A stretch of DNA of 64,000 nt from Desulfosarcina widdelii (GCF_009688965.1 NZ_AP021875.1:7233719-7297718); one strand, 5' to 3'. Shown: positions 1-8,872, counted from the first letter of the stretch. Translations and numbers: made by a program. The notes: a model not told the origin generated them from the sequence alone.

Positions 1-1151
1 TTCAGATAGAAAATTTCGAACAGCAGTTCCGGCTGGCTGACAACAGGTGCGAATTGCATGAACGTCATGTCCTTGAGCAGGCGCAGGGTCACATCGCCCT
101 TGATCTGCCCATCACCGAGTTGGACGTCCAGGTCCGAGACCTTGAATTCTAGTCCCTGCTTTAACAATTTTTCATAGGCGGCGATCATCTGAAGGCCTAC
201 CGCCGCCATCTGCTTTTTCATGGCTTCCCCGACCTCCTCGGCGTTAGCATCCATGGCGGCCATGCTGCCCAGCACCTGGCTCATGTTCCGGGTATACATC
301 TGCATGAACGTCTCGTACCCTTCGACGTCCAGGCCGCTGGTGGCCAGGCGGACGGAGGCGCTGTCGACCGTTTGCTGATCGGTTTTCATACCATCGATGG
401 AAAACAGCGCCTCGCCGTTGATTTTCGAGCGATCTTCGTTCAGACCAAGAAGGTAGCTGCCCTTCATCTCTTTCATTTCGAACGAATTGTCCTTTTCGCG
501 AAGATTGACATCGCGCATTGCGAAGCTGAAATCCCCGTTCCAGATAAATGTGGTGAAACGGGTCAGCGCCGATTCCAACGAGATTTTACCGATGGATACG
601 ACTTCGCCGGCCGACAAACCTGCCCAATTGCCCGATGAAGTGAAGTGCTTCAGTTCACGGTCCGTTTTCGTGACCATGCTGCCAGCCTGAATATCGATGG
701 TTTCGTTGTCGAGGACAACCGAAAACGGATCCAGCGCGACCGTACTCTCGATGCTTCCCGTAAGACCATAGCGGGTCGTGATATGGACCGGATCTCGGCC
801 CTGGAGCTTTTCGGCCACAAACGCTGCATACCAGGGGTTTTCCAAGAGGCTGGTGGTAGACACAACACCGGCGAATCCATGTTTGGCGGTATCTTTGAAA
901 ATGACTTCGTTGATCGGATAGATGTTCTTGAGTGCGCCAAGGTCGATCTTCCACTCGATATCCGATGCCAAATACCCCCGGTGGTAATCGACGATTTCAA
1001 GCGAATAGCCGGCGCCGGTATCGGCATACAGTGCATTTAAGTCCGTAAACGCTTGACGGACGGTTTTTTCCATGACCAGACCGCTTGCGAGGGGGATGCA
1101 CACCACTCCTGCAATGATTACTGCCAGCATCGCGACGATTGCTTTTTTCAT
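1..1151 (-). CDS. DUF945 (YdgA-like) family protein, 3' end outside the window
   Basis: The frame opens with ATG at 1151 behind a GAGGAG ribosome site and stays open to the left edge, giving about 383 residues of an incomplete protein. The first 24 residues (MKKAIVAMLAVIIAGVV...) form a signal peptide or membrane anchor. What follows is a long polar region without cysteine motifs, with phrases such as YHRGYLASDIEW and a late segment about a mutable helix-rich part. This pattern of a signal anchor followed by a repetitive beta-rich periplasmic domain matches the DUF945/YdgA family, whose function is not well defined. It is transcribed away from the histidine kinase at 1605. The family assignment is from memory of the pattern and is moderately sure; the reading frame itself is clear. 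Confidence 0.7.
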   Translation of the reverse strand, partial: MKKAIVAMLAVIIAGVVCIPLASGLVMEKTVRQAFTDLNALYADTGAGYSLEIVDYHRGYLASDIEWKIDLGALKNIYPINEVIFKDTAKHGFAGVVSTTSLLENPWYAAFVAEKLQGRDPVHITTRYGLTGSIESTVALDPFSVVLDNETIDIQAGSMVTKTDRELKHFTSSGNWAGLSAGEVVSIGKISLESALTRFTTFIWNGDFSFAMRDVNLREKDNSFEMKEMKGSYLLGLNEDRSKINGEALFSIDGMKTDQQTVDSASVRLATSGLDVEGYETFMQMYTRNMSQVLGSMAAMDANAEEVGEAMKKQMAAVGLQMIAAYEKLLKQGLEFKVSDLDVQLGDGQIKGDVTLRLLKDMTFMQFAPVVSQPELLFEIFYL

Positions 1152-1604
1152 AGATGCTCCTCAGCCCGAATAATGAACCTGATTAATGAGTTGGTTTTGG
1201 GAAATCCGGTTTCGTTTCCCGCATGCCTGTGGATCGATAAATGATGGAAAGCAAATTTCATGCGCTGTTTTGGGAATATCGGTTCCACTGCTGCCGGTTT
1301 CGCCTTTTTGGGTAAAAGAAATTGGATTCTCTGAGCGAGCCAAGGGAAATAAAAGTCGCCTGCTTGGTTAACCGACATTGGATGTAACAAAAAGTGTCAA
1401 AATTTTGCCGATTTTCGTCTATTCCACGAGCCGCTGGAGATATATGCCAGCGACTGAAGGAAGCTCCTGTGGTCCAGGCTAAATCTTATTTTTCCATATC
1501 TTCGAAAAAGATCCTGCAAAGAAGACATCCGCCAGTCTCTTTTCCCCCTGCATTCAAGTTTAACAACCATTTGCCGAAATAAACGTATCTGAGGGAAAGA
1601 ACCT
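1152..1604. other. Divergent intergenic region
   Basis: This 453-bp stretch separates the divergently transcribed DUF945 gene and the hybrid histidine kinase. It is more AT-rich than its surroundings and holds only short frames without ribosome sites. It must contain the promoters for both genes, but I could not single out convincing -35/-10 pairs. Confidence 0.6.
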
Positions 1605-4505
1605 ATGGACACTGCCGAAAGTATATATAAACCAAGTTTTATCAAGACGATACGCCAATGGGTGATTATATCCCTGATCCTTTTGGCGGCCATCTTGTTT
1701 TTTACTCACACCATAAAAAGCACGCTCGAGGCCGAATCCCAAGCCAGAGAAATACGGACCCGCTATATCGAGGCTCAGCGGGCACTCATCACCTACGAGG
1801 GCAACAGCGTTGGCAGAATCATCGATTATGAAATCGAAAAATCACTTCAGGAGGCCAAGGACAAAATTAAAAGTCGGGTGTATGAGGCCTATTCCATCGC
1901 GCTGAATCTTTATGAACAAAATGTCGGAAGCAAATCGGACCAGGAAATAAAAAAACTGGTCATCGATGCGCTGAGACCCATCCGTTTCAGTCAGGGAAGC
2001 GGCTACTATTTCATGACCGATTTAAACGGGATTTCGAAGCTGTTACCCATCGATCCCAGTCTGGAAGGAACCAGTATCATCGATTCCCGGGATATTCGAG
2101 GTAAGTATCTTATCCGGAACGCGATAGCGATCGCTAAAAACCAGGGTGAAGGTTTCAATCATTACTACTGGACCAAACCGAATCAGGGAGATCGGGAGTT
2201 CGAGAAGATTTCCTATATCAAACGGTTTGAACCGTTTGACTGGTATATCGGAACCGGCATTTATCTTGATTTTATCGAGGCCAGGACCAAAGCGGCGGTA
2301 TCGCGTTACGTGGATTCCAATCGCTTCGGGGCCAACGAGCAGGGCTACGCGTTCGTCATCGAGCTGTTGAACATCAACGGTGGTAAAAATTTCGGCAGGA
2401 TGTTCGCCAATCCCAATAGGCCTGATATTATCGGAAAATTAATCTCCGACGATGTCAAGGACGCCAAAGGCAAGATGTTTCGAAAAGAGTATTTAAAAGG
2501 CTTGCGCGAAAACGGCGAGTGCTATGTGGACTACTGGTACCATAAGATCGACCATACGGAAGCGAGTCCCAAGATCAGCTTCCTCAAGCTTGCCGGTAAT
2601 GGCCGTTTCATCGTCGCCGCCGGTGTGTACCTGGATGACGTTGAAGATGAAATCAGGCGCATGCATGCGGACATGAAAATCAGGCTTCGACGGGACCTTT
2701 TCGTCATCATCTTGATTTTTATGCCGGCCATTATCAGTGCCATAGCGCTGTTCAACGTCATGAGCAGAAGGCTCAAGTCTGACTTCGACCTTTTCGTCGA
2801 TTTTTTTAAGCGGGCTGCCGTAACTTCGAAATTTATCGATCAGGACAAAGTCCGGTTTAACGAACTCGACCAACTCGCCGGATATGCCAATTGGATGCTA
2901 ACCAGGAAAACGGAAGTTGAAGATGCCCTGAGAAGGAAACATGCGCATCTGGAACACTGGGTTTCCGAACAGAAAAGGACGGCGGGAGAACTTCGAAAAA
3001 GCGAGGAAAAATACCGTATATTGGTCGAGAACGCCAATGATGCCATTTTCATCAATCAGGATGGCATGTTGAAGTTCTGCAATCCCTTCACGGAAAAACT
3101 GACCGGTTACTCAAAAGAGGAACTGATGGTCATGCCGCTGTCGGAACTTGTGCATCCGGACGACCGCGATGATGTCAGGGCGCTGCATGAAACATGGCTG
3201 TCGGACAGGCAACCGGCATTTTCGGATCAGCCCTTCAGACTCGTCCGCCAGGACGGTCGCACCGTATGGGTTCAAGCCGGCATCGTTCTTGTGGAGTGGG
3301 AGGACAAACCGGCCACGCTTAACTTTCTGCGCGATGTGACCAAGCAGAAGGAGCTTGAAAAGAAGCTGGTCCAAGGCCAGAAGCTCGAAGCCATCGGAAC
3401 CCTGGCGGGCGGCATTGCCCACGACTTCAACAACATCCTTTCCGGTCTGCTCGGCTATACCCAGCTTGCCCTGCACGATGCCGAAGACATGCCCGCGATG
3501 AAAAGAAAGCTGCTGCAAATTCTGAAGGCCGGCGAAAGGGCAGCCGATCTGGTCCGTCAGATCCTCTCCTTCAGCCGAAGCCAGAAGGTTGAACGCAAAC
3601 CGATCAGCCCCCTTATCATTGCCAAGGAAGTCCTGAAACTCATCCGGGCAACGATTCCCGCGAACATCGAAATCAAGCAATCCCTGAATTCCGAAGGATG
3701 TGTACTTGCCGGTGCAACCAATATCCACCAGATTATAATGAACCTGTGCACGAACGCGGCCCATGCCATGCGGGAAACGGGCGGCATTCTCTCCGTAAGC
3801 CTCGAGAATGTCACGTTGGGCAAACAGGATCTTTCTCTCCATCCCGGCGTCGAGTCCGGCGATTTTCTCAAGATCTCCGTTGAAGACAATGGAATCGGCA
3901 TGACCAAAGAAGTCCAGCAAAAAGCGTTCGATCCTTTTTATACCACCAAGGGTCCCGGGGAAGGCACCGGAATGGGACTGGCTTCCGTTCACGGCATCAC
4001 CGCGGATCTGGGCGGATTCGTATCGTTTTACAGCGAATTGGGCCAGGGAACGTCCATGCATGTCTTTCTTCCACTGATCGCTGAAGTTGCCGAAATCGAA
4101 AATGGCGCGGACAAGGTACCCGTTAAGGGCGGCACGGAGCGAATCCTGTTTGTTGACGACGAGCCAACCCAAAGAAACCTTGCCGAGGATGCGTTATCCC
4201 AGTACGGCTACCGTGTGACGGCATTTTCGGACGGCGCCGATGCCATGGCGCATTTTCAGAAGGATCCCATGGGCTATGACCTTCTCATTACCGACATGAC
4301 CATGCCGAACATGACGGGCGATAAGCTTACCCGGAAGGTTCATCAACAACGGCCGGACATTCCGGTGATACTGTGTACCGGCTACAGCGAAATTATGGAC
4401 GAAAAGAGAGCTGAATCGTTGGGTATCGATGCCTTTTTATACAAGCCGGTCATCATAGCAAAGATGCTGGAAACCATTCGTGAGGTTTTGGATCGGAAGA
4501 TGTAG
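1605..4505 (+). CDS. Orphan hybrid sensor histidine kinase (double Cache, PAS, HisKA, ATPase, receiver)
   Basis: This 966-residue membrane sensor kinase should autophosphorylate in response to a periplasmic ligand. A first membrane helix (about residues 18-38) is followed by a large periplasmic region with two Cache-like modules (about 45-220 with GSGYYFMTDLNG and WYIGTGIYLD; about 225-345 with FIVAAGVYLDD). A second helix lies at about 360-385, then a coiled linker, a PAS domain (about 470-590), and a HisKA segment with the phospho-acceptor His606 in GGIAHDFNN. The ATPase domain shows DNGIGM and GTGMGLASV. The C-terminal receiver has the acidic pair VDDE, the acceptor Asp897 in ITDMTMPNM and the Lys of LYKP. 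Start ATG follows GAGGGA. No response regulator or output gene is adjacent, so it is an orphan; ligand and target are unknown. Confidence 0.93.
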   Translation: MDTAESIYKPSFIKTIRQWVIISLILLAAILFFTHTIKSTLEAESQAREIRTRYIEAQRALITYEGNSVGRIIDYEIEKSLQEAKDKIKSRVYEAYSIALNLYEQNVGSKSDQEIKKLVIDALRPIRFSQGSGYYFMTDLNGISKLLPIDPSLEGTSIIDSRDIRGKYLIRNAIAIAKNQGEGFNHYYWTKPNQGDREFEKISYIKRFEPFDWYIGTGIYLDFIEARTKAAVSRYVDSNRFGANEQGYAFVIELLNINGGKNFGRMFANPNRPDIIGKLISDDVKDAKGKMFRKEYLKGLRENGECYVDYWYHKIDHTEASPKISFLKLAGNGRFIVAAGVYLDDVEDEIRRMHADMKIRLRRDLFVIILIFMPAIISAIALFNVMSRRLKSDFDLFVDFFKRAAVTSKFIDQDKVRFNELDQLAGYANWMLTRKTEVEDALRRKHAHLEHWVSEQKRTAGELRKSEEKYRILVENANDAIFINQDGMLKFCNPFTEKLTGYSKEELMVMPLSELVHPDDRDDVRALHETWLSDRQPAFSDQPFRLVRQDGRTVWVQAGIVLVEWEDKPATLNFLRDVTKQKELEKKLVQGQKLEAIGTLAGGIAHDFNNILSGLLGYTQLALHDAEDMPAMKRKLLQILKAGERAADLVRQILSFSRSQKVERKPISPLIIAKEVLKLIRATIPANIEIKQSLNSEGCVLAGATNIHQIIMNLCTNAAHAMRETGGILSVSLENVTLGKQDLSLHPGVESGDFLKISVEDNGIGMTKEVQQKAFDPFYTTKGPGEGTGMGLASVHGITADLGGFVSFYSELGQGTSMHVFLPLIAEVAEIENGADKVPVKGGTERILFVDDEPTQRNLAEDALSQYGYRVTAFSDGADAMAHFQKDPMGYDLLITDMTMPNMTGDKLTRKVHQQRPDIPVILCTGYSEIMDEKRAESLGIDAFLYKPVIIAKMLETIREVLDRKM

Positions 4506-4584
4506 GATTCCAATTTTTCCAGGTATGCAGTTTCTTGTCATATATACGCGGAGGCCCGATTCAATCGGTTCTGCAGACAAGCAT

Positions 4585-4610
4585 AAAAAAGGGCACCTTT
4601 TCAGGTGCCC
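4585..4610 (-). terminator. Rho-independent terminator for the Cache remnant
   Basis: A perfect 7-bp stem GGGCACC/GGTGCCC with a 6-nt loop (4591-4610) is followed on the minus strand by six T (4585-4590). It lies about 40 bp downstream of the minus-strand Cache fragment and also stands behind the plus-strand kinase gene, although it lacks a T-tract in that direction. Confidence 0.75.
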
Positions 4611-4651
4611 TTGATTGAATCCATCCAGTGGATGCGTTTCTTTGCCGACGA

Positions 4652-4879
4652 TCAATAATAGACACCGGCTTTCATCACATAAAATCCGGAGCCCACAAAG
4701 TAATCCGTATCCGGAATGCGGTAGATGAAGGTATGCTTGGGTTTGATAACGTGTTTGCCGGGCACTTCGTAGACGTATTTGGTCCATCCTTTCCCTTGAC
4801 TGGCTTTTTTGATGAAATCTCTGCGACACCTCGGGTAACGGCCCATACTCCTGGGTCCCCTGGAGTTGGTTTGACCCAT
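4652..4879 (-). pseudogene. Remnant of a Cache-domain sensory protein
   Basis: The frame reads as the last part of a single-Cache (sCache_2-like) domain: a GKGWTKYVYE segment, then KPKHTFIYRIPDTDYFVGSGFYV and a short tail. In intact Cache proteins the ending YFVGSGFYV/YIVGAGIY follows a strand such as KKTYV. Here the preceding Cache helices and any signal peptide are missing, the upstream residues do not look like the family, and no ribosome site precedes the first ATG. It is therefore probably the 3' end of a gene whose 5' part was deleted. Its own terminator is still present at 4585-4610, which supports an originally functional minus-strand gene. It may still be expressed as a small protein, but nothing shows this. 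Confidence 0.55.
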
Positions 4880-5073
4880 CGACCCTGCCCAAGATAGAAC
4901 AAACCCGGTGAACGGTTCTACGAAGGAAGATATGCCGAATCGGAGGTGTTATCGTATACTCGACAATAGTTGGTGCGTGTGTACCAATATTTCAAGCATC
5001 TTGCACCCAATTCAATTTTTTCAATCGGAATTGTTTTCGCGGCAGGAACAAGCGATTCTTTTCGTAGAAAATG

Positions 5074-5112
5074 TTCGGGGCCGAAAGCGATACGTTTCGC
5101 TTCGGCCCCGAA
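5074..5112 (-). terminator. Strong hairpin downstream of the small lipoprotein gene
   Basis: Arms TTCGGGGCCGAA(A)GCG and CGCTTCGGCCCCGAA form a 15-bp stem with one bulged A around a loop of 8 nt. On the minus strand it follows the lipoprotein gene (stop at 5169) by about 57 bp and is followed by ACATTTTCT, a weak U-rich tail. A terminator is the most likely role. Confidence 0.6.
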
Positions 5113-5168
5113 TTTACTGCCATCGGAAAAACCGGTTGATTCAGTGTTCGATATTGCGCGCGATCGTG

Positions 5169-5390
5169 TTATTCTCCCGGCACTTCGGGCACTTCAAATC
5201 CCCACCAACCCTGTTCCATTGATTTTTGCATGTCTTCATCGGTCGGGTTTCGATAACCGAACCAGCTGAACTTCATGTGATCCCAGTTTTTGTACATGCT
5301 GTCATGTTCCATAAATTCAGATTGCTTCAGGGTTCCACTGCAACCTGCCAAGTATAATGCCAACAGCGTAAAAATAATTGCTTTTTTCAT
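5169..5390 (-). CDS. Small outer-membrane-type lipoprotein, function unknown
   Basis: This 73-residue protein starts with ATG at 5390 behind an ideal AGGAGGGAGAGGAG region. Residues 1-17 are a lipoprotein signal (MKKAIIFTLLALYLAGC) with the lipobox LAGC, so Cys17 should be lipidated after signal peptidase II cleavage. The mature part of about 56 residues is rich in Trp, Tyr, Met and acidic residues (HDSMYKNWDHMKFSWFGYRNP, EQGWWGFEVP) and has no recognised domain. The residue after Cys is Ser, which would favour sorting to the outer membrane under the usual Lol rule. It is monocistronic with its own downstream hairpin at 5074-5112. I recognise no characterised homologue. Confidence 0.82.
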   Translation of the reverse strand: MKKAIIFTLLALYLAGCSGTLKQSEFMEHDSMYKNWDHMKFSWFGYRNPTDEDMQKSMEQGWWGFEVPEVPGE

Positions 5391-5655
5391 CTCCTCTCCC
5401 TCCTATTGAAAAATTAATGTCCTGCAACTCAAAAACCCACATTCATTTTCAATTTAAGCAATACTTTTAAAAAATCAAGATTGACATTTTTTTGTCACCC
5501 CCCGTGCCCGGAAATGGCAAATGCCCTCCATTTGTGCCTATTTGCCGTTTTAACTACTTGTAAATGAATGCTTTTTAATTTCCTTAAGGGTTGGTCTGGA
5601 AATTGCTTTTGTCCATCTGAAGGGCCTCGAAAAAAAACGCAATGGTGAGTGGGAA
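5391..5655. other. Divergent promoter region
   Basis: This 265-bp AT-rich gap separates the small lipoprotein (minus) from the lipoprotein-peptidase operon (plus). It contains a TTGACA at 5481-5486 that is also part of a short inverted repeat TGACA-N6-TGTCA (5482-5497), a possible operator. No matching -10 was convincing. Confidence 0.35.
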
Positions 5656-6327
5656 ATGACACCCGTTTTCAGTATATCCAACATCTGCCGATCTTTGCTG
5701 CCATGGCTGGCAATCGGCCTGTTCCTTTCCGGCTGCACTGCAGCCCTCGAACGGCTTCACCCCCAATATCCGCGCTATCGGCATGCCATGGAAAAGATGC
5801 TGGTACTGGTTCCGGAGATCAGCATTTACGAGCAACTGCCAGACGGCGGCCGATTGTTTGATCGGGTGCATAGTCACGAGGCCCGTCTCTCCGCCCAACA
5901 GGCTATCGTCGAGCAGTTGAAGAATAGACACTATTCAGTTCAGCCTCTCGACGCCGAAAACATGTCGACCCCTGAAATGCAAAGTGTGCTTGCTCTGTTT
6001 CGATCAGTGAACCGCTCCATCCAACTGCACACCATAGGCCCTCAACCGTTTCCGGCCAAGAAGGCAGCCTTCGAATACCATCTTGGAACGGTGGCCGATA
6101 TTCTGCGAGCGTATCATGCCGACGGTTTAGTACTGGCCATTGGCCATCAAACGGGCCTTCTTCGACCAACGAAAAACTGGCTCAGCGTCGCCGTGGTCGA
6201 ACCTGAAGGGCGCATCATCTGGTATGCCTTCCAGGGTGATCATAAACGCTTCAACTTTCAAGACGACGAAGGCGTTCACACCCTGGTGGGATCCACTATG
6301 GCCAACTTCCTGGAGCAAGGGTCATGA
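5656..6327 (+). CDS. Putative lipoprotein, first gene of a lipoprotein/M48 peptidase operon
   Basis: The 223-residue product has an N-terminal lipoprotein signal ending in LFLSGC (lipid-modified Cys at about residue 27) and is expected to sit in the cell envelope. After the signal come a strand MLVLVPEISIYE, a segment about an ever-changing QQAIVEQLKNRHYSV and a later VADILRAYHADGLVLAIGHQT. This order (strand, helix, then ADGLVLAI) resembles the fold of small lipoproteins of the DUF799/GNA1162 and CsgG-like group, but that is inference. ATG at 5656 follows GAGTGGGAA. Its stop overlaps the start of the M48 peptidase gene (ATGA), so the two are translationally coupled. Confidence 0.75.
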   Translation: MTPVFSISNICRSLLPWLAIGLFLSGCTAALERLHPQYPRYRHAMEKMLVLVPEISIYEQLPDGGRLFDRVHSHEARLSAQQAIVEQLKNRHYSVQPLDAENMSTPEMQSVLALFRSVNRSIQLHTIGPQPFPAKKAAFEYHLGTVADILRAYHADGLVLAIGHQTGLLRPTKNWLSVAVVEPEGRIIWYAFQGDHKRFNFQDDEGVHTLVGSTMANFLEQGS

Positions 6328-7433
6328 GGCAGCGCCAACTTATCTTCTGTCTGCTTTTTCTTCTGGCAATAGCTGCTCCGAACGCTGTGTCTAATGCGGC
6401 CGCTGTGTCCGAACAGTCGTCCCGTTTGTGGCGACTGGCCGCGCAGGAGCAGGCCATGATTGACAAGAGCGGGGTTATCCTGAAGAATCCCTCCTTGTCC
6501 CGCTATCTGCAGACGGTGGTCGAACGCCTTTGGAATCGGGTCCCGTCCCAGCTAAACATGCCCACGGTCAAAATCATAGCGGATATCCGGATCGAGGCTC
6601 ACGCCTATCCCAACGGTGTCTGCTTTTTGAGCACCGGCATGCTCGACGTTCTGGAAAATGAAAGCCAGTTGGCCATGATCCTGGCCCATGAGATGGTTCA
6701 TTATGCCAGCCAGCACACGGCAGCATTGTACAACCATTTTCAACCGCCAAGTCCACTATCGGACGGTCGAAAGGCAGATGGAAGCGGTTCCGTCGGCGGC
6801 ATGGCCATGCGAAACGCCATCGATGCAGCAGAACGCCAGGCCGACCGCGAAGGCCTGGCGATTATCCAGGCTGCGGGATACTGTGACAAAGAAGTGCTGC
6901 CGTTGATGGCCAACCTGGTGCGTTGCATGTTGGATCAGGGGCATCCGGAAAGCGTTCCTCAACTGAACAAACGCGCCGAACGGTTCAACGCGCTTATCGG
7001 TCGGGAGGGCGAAGGCCGGACCGGCAGTGCGTCAACGGGTACAGATGCGAATATCTACCGGGATTGCGTTGCACCGGCACTGATCACCAATGCGGAGCAC
7101 GCCTTAAGGGCTGGGGACTGGAACCGGGCTGATAGAAGTATTTCCAGATACCTGGAATCGGAGCCACTAAATGCCCGCGCTTACTATCTCAAGGCAGAGA
7201 TTTTGCGCCGTCAAAACGGGAGCCGCCCCGATGATGCATGTATCGATACTTATGAAAAATCCCTCAAGATCGACCCGACTTTCCCTTTGACCCACCGGGC
7301 GCTGGGAGAATTATATTACAAGGCCGGACGCTATCAGATGGCTAAACCGCATTTCGAGGCATTTCTTAATCTGGCGCCCAAAGACGCGTCAAGTGCATTC
7401 ATTAAAGGCTATTTAAAGCAATGTCAGAAATAA
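6324..7433 (+). CDS. M48-family periplasmic metalloprotease with C-terminal TPR repeats
   Basis: The 369-residue protein starts with a cleavable signal peptide (LIFCLLFLLAIAAPNAVSNA). The peptidase domain (about residues 35-230) carries the zinc motif HEMVH (His122-Glu123-x-x-His126) and a downstream ERQADREGL block that supplies the third ligand and active-site residues in M48 peptidases. The C-terminal third (about 250-365) has TPR-like repeats, for example DWNRADRSISRYLESEP and AGRYQMAKPHFEAFLNLAP. The arrangement resembles BepA/YfgC, an outer-membrane assembly quality-control protease, although BepA is larger. It is coupled upstream to a lipoprotein by ATGA and overlaps the next lipoprotein gene by 13 bp, suggesting that the three act together in the envelope. 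Confidence 0.88.
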   Translation: MRQRQLIFCLLFLLAIAAPNAVSNAAAVSEQSSRLWRLAAQEQAMIDKSGVILKNPSLSRYLQTVVERLWNRVPSQLNMPTVKIIADIRIEAHAYPNGVCFLSTGMLDVLENESQLAMILAHEMVHYASQHTAALYNHFQPPSPLSDGRKADGSGSVGGMAMRNAIDAAERQADREGLAIIQAAGYCDKEVLPLMANLVRCMLDQGHPESVPQLNKRAERFNALIGREGEGRTGSASTGTDANIYRDCVAPALITNAEHALRAGDWNRADRSISRYLESEPLNARAYYLKAEILRRQNGSRPDDACIDTYEKSLKIDPTFPLTHRALGELYYKAGRYQMAKPHFEAFLNLAPKDASSAFIKGYLKQCQK

Positions 7434-8002
7434 AGGGCAATCGATGGCTGGCAGGAGTAGGAGTATGGATCGCTGCAGTAGCAATGCTGGCGGCCTGTGC
7501 CGGACCGTGGCAGCCGATACGGGGGAACCTGACCTCACCGGAATGGACGATTGCCGCTCCACAAGGATGGATGCACATGAGCATGCCGGATTCGGAAATG
7601 CTCTCCAAGAACGGGCCCTATTTGGAATACATTCTGGTTCAATCGCGTCCGCTGGCAAAACGGTTTCGCTTCACCAGCCAGGTACTCGACCCGGGCATGC
7701 TGCCACACGAAGCTGCCCAGTTGATCATTGACAACCTGCGCTCCGATCCCCGCATCCGAGGTTTCCAATTGCTGGCCAGCGAACCGGCTGTGGCAGCCGA
7801 TCGCGATGGCTTCAAATTGATATACAGTTACGTGGATAAGTATGGAGTGACCATGAAAACCGTTTACTACGGTATCCTTTTACCGGATCGGTTTTTCAAC
7901 ATACGCTACAGCGCGGCTCAGCGTTACTACTTTGAGCAGGAACTGCCCACCTTCGAATCTGTGTTGAGCAGTCTCCAATTGCCTTCCGGTTCAAATTCCT
8001 GA
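7421..8002 (+). CDS. Putative lipoprotein downstream of the M48 peptidase
   Basis: The 193-residue protein has an N-terminal lipoprotein signal with lipobox LAAC (Cys at about residue 26). The mature part is a single small domain with WTIAAPQGWMHMSMPDSE near its start and repeated beta-strand/short-helix patterns (FKLIYSYVDKYGVTMKTVYYGILL), ending in a helix that contains ELPTFESVLSSL. This layout is seen in small substrate- or partner-binding lipoproteins, but I recognise no named family. It overlaps the M48 gene by 13 bp and is the last gene of the operon. The next gene, nifQ, converges on it from the other strand with a 49-bp gap. Confidence 0.72.
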   Translation: MSEIKGNRWLAGVGVWIAAVAMLAACAGPWQPIRGNLTSPEWTIAAPQGWMHMSMPDSEMLSKNGPYLEYILVQSRPLAKRFRFTSQVLDPGMLPHEAAQLIIDNLRSDPRIRGFQLLASEPAVAADRDGFKLIYSYVDKYGVTMKTVYYGILLPDRFFNIRYSAAQRYYFEQELPTFESVLSSLQLPSGSNS

Positions 8003-8051
8003 TCGCCATTTCTTCGAAAACAGACCCACGAATGAAAGACCGCCAGGAATC

Positions 8052-8744
8052 CTATGCCGCCCACCGTTCGGCGTCCTCCGGTCCGAAACAATCCGAGTAG
8101 TGATCGCAGACCGAACAACTCGGGGCCTTGCAGACATTAATATCCTCCAGATCGCAAAGCTGTTTATAGAAAAATTTCTTCCATTTCATGTTTCCGGTAT
8201 TCTTGTTGAACAGACCTGTAAAATAGGTTTTCAGGATATAGGATACATCTTTTCTGCCCGTAAGCCCGAGATCCTGCCACAAGTGATCCTCTCCAAGCGC
8301 ACCGACGGCGATCATATTCGCGAACCACGTCGTTTCCGCCGCCCCGGAAGACCGTTGGGAAAGAAGGAGCCTCTTCAGGTCGTCCACCTCCATCTGTCTG
8401 TTCAAAGCAGTGGGGTATCCTTGAAATAGTGGGATGTCGACCTTTTTTGTTGCGCCTCTGGACGTCACCGCCTGTCCGCAGCAATGGCAGACGAATGGCT
8501 GGTTAACAGCGGCATGAAACCTGATTTTGTAGCATTCGGGTTCCTTAAGATCTTTCAAGGCAGAAGGAAAGTATTTGGTCACAAGGGATTTCATTTTCAA
8601 ATCCGTCAACCCCAGCATATCTTCGACGGTCCAATAGGCGGATGCCGATCTGAAAGACAGCACCCTGGCGAACAATCGAGCCTCCGACAAGCCTACCGCC
8701 GGATTTCTTATTTCCATCAGCCAGTCATAGATCCTGTTTCCCAT
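8052..8744 (-). CDS. nifQ: NifQ, molybdenum donor for nitrogenase cofactor synthesis
   Basis: NifQ delivers molybdenum, as a Mo-Fe-S cluster, to the NifEN/NifH complex that builds the FeMo cofactor. The 230-residue protein shows the diagnostic C-terminal cluster-binding motif C-X4-C-X2-C-X5-C (Cys205, 210, 213, 219) and the family block HLWQDLGL...MKWKKFFYKQLCD just before it. The N-terminal region has an additional CHCCG pair that is not part of the usual motif. ATG at 8744 follows AAGGAGG. A sigma-54 promoter lies 37 bp upstream (8781-8795). No other nif gene is in the window, so nifQ stands alone here; the nitrogenase genes should be elsewhere if the strain fixes nitrogen. Confidence 0.93.
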   Translation of the reverse strand: MGNRIYDWLMEIRNPAVGLSEARLFARVLSFRSASAYWTVEDMLGLTDLKMKSLVTKYFPSALKDLKEPECYKIRFHAAVNQPFVCHCCGQAVTSRGATKKVDIPLFQGYPTALNRQMEVDDLKRLLLSQRSSGAAETTWFANMIAVGALGEDHLWQDLGLTGRKDVSYILKTYFTGLFNKNTGNMKWKKFFYKQLCDLEDINVCKAPSCSVCDHYSDCFGPEDAERWAA

Positions 8745-8780
8745 ACGATTGCCTCCTTTTTGCGGTTTACGGTTAAAAAC

Positions 8781-8795
8781 GCAATATGGGTGCCA
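8781..8795 (-). promoter_or_regulatory. Sigma-54 (-24/-12) promoter of nifQ
   Basis: On the minus strand the sequence TTGGCACCCATATTGC has the invariant GG and GC dinucleotides exactly 10 bases apart and matches the TGGCAC-N5-TTGC consensus fully. Transcription would start about 12 nt downstream, leaving a leader of about 25 nt before the nifQ start at 8744. Such promoters need an enhancer-binding activator, NifA in most nif systems; I found no canonical TGT-N10-ACA NifA site in the 150 bp upstream. Confidence 0.85.
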
Positions 8796-8872
8796 AAACC
8801 ATGGTTAGGAAAATATAACTGAAATTACAGGGTATTTTAGAAATGGGATAGTGGAAAAGAGGTTACGGAGAG

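Noticed and set aside
3111..4172. 353-residue minus-strand frame inside the kinase gene
   Set aside because: It is antisense to a well-supported kinase, has no family features and arises from the third-position bias of GC-rich codons.
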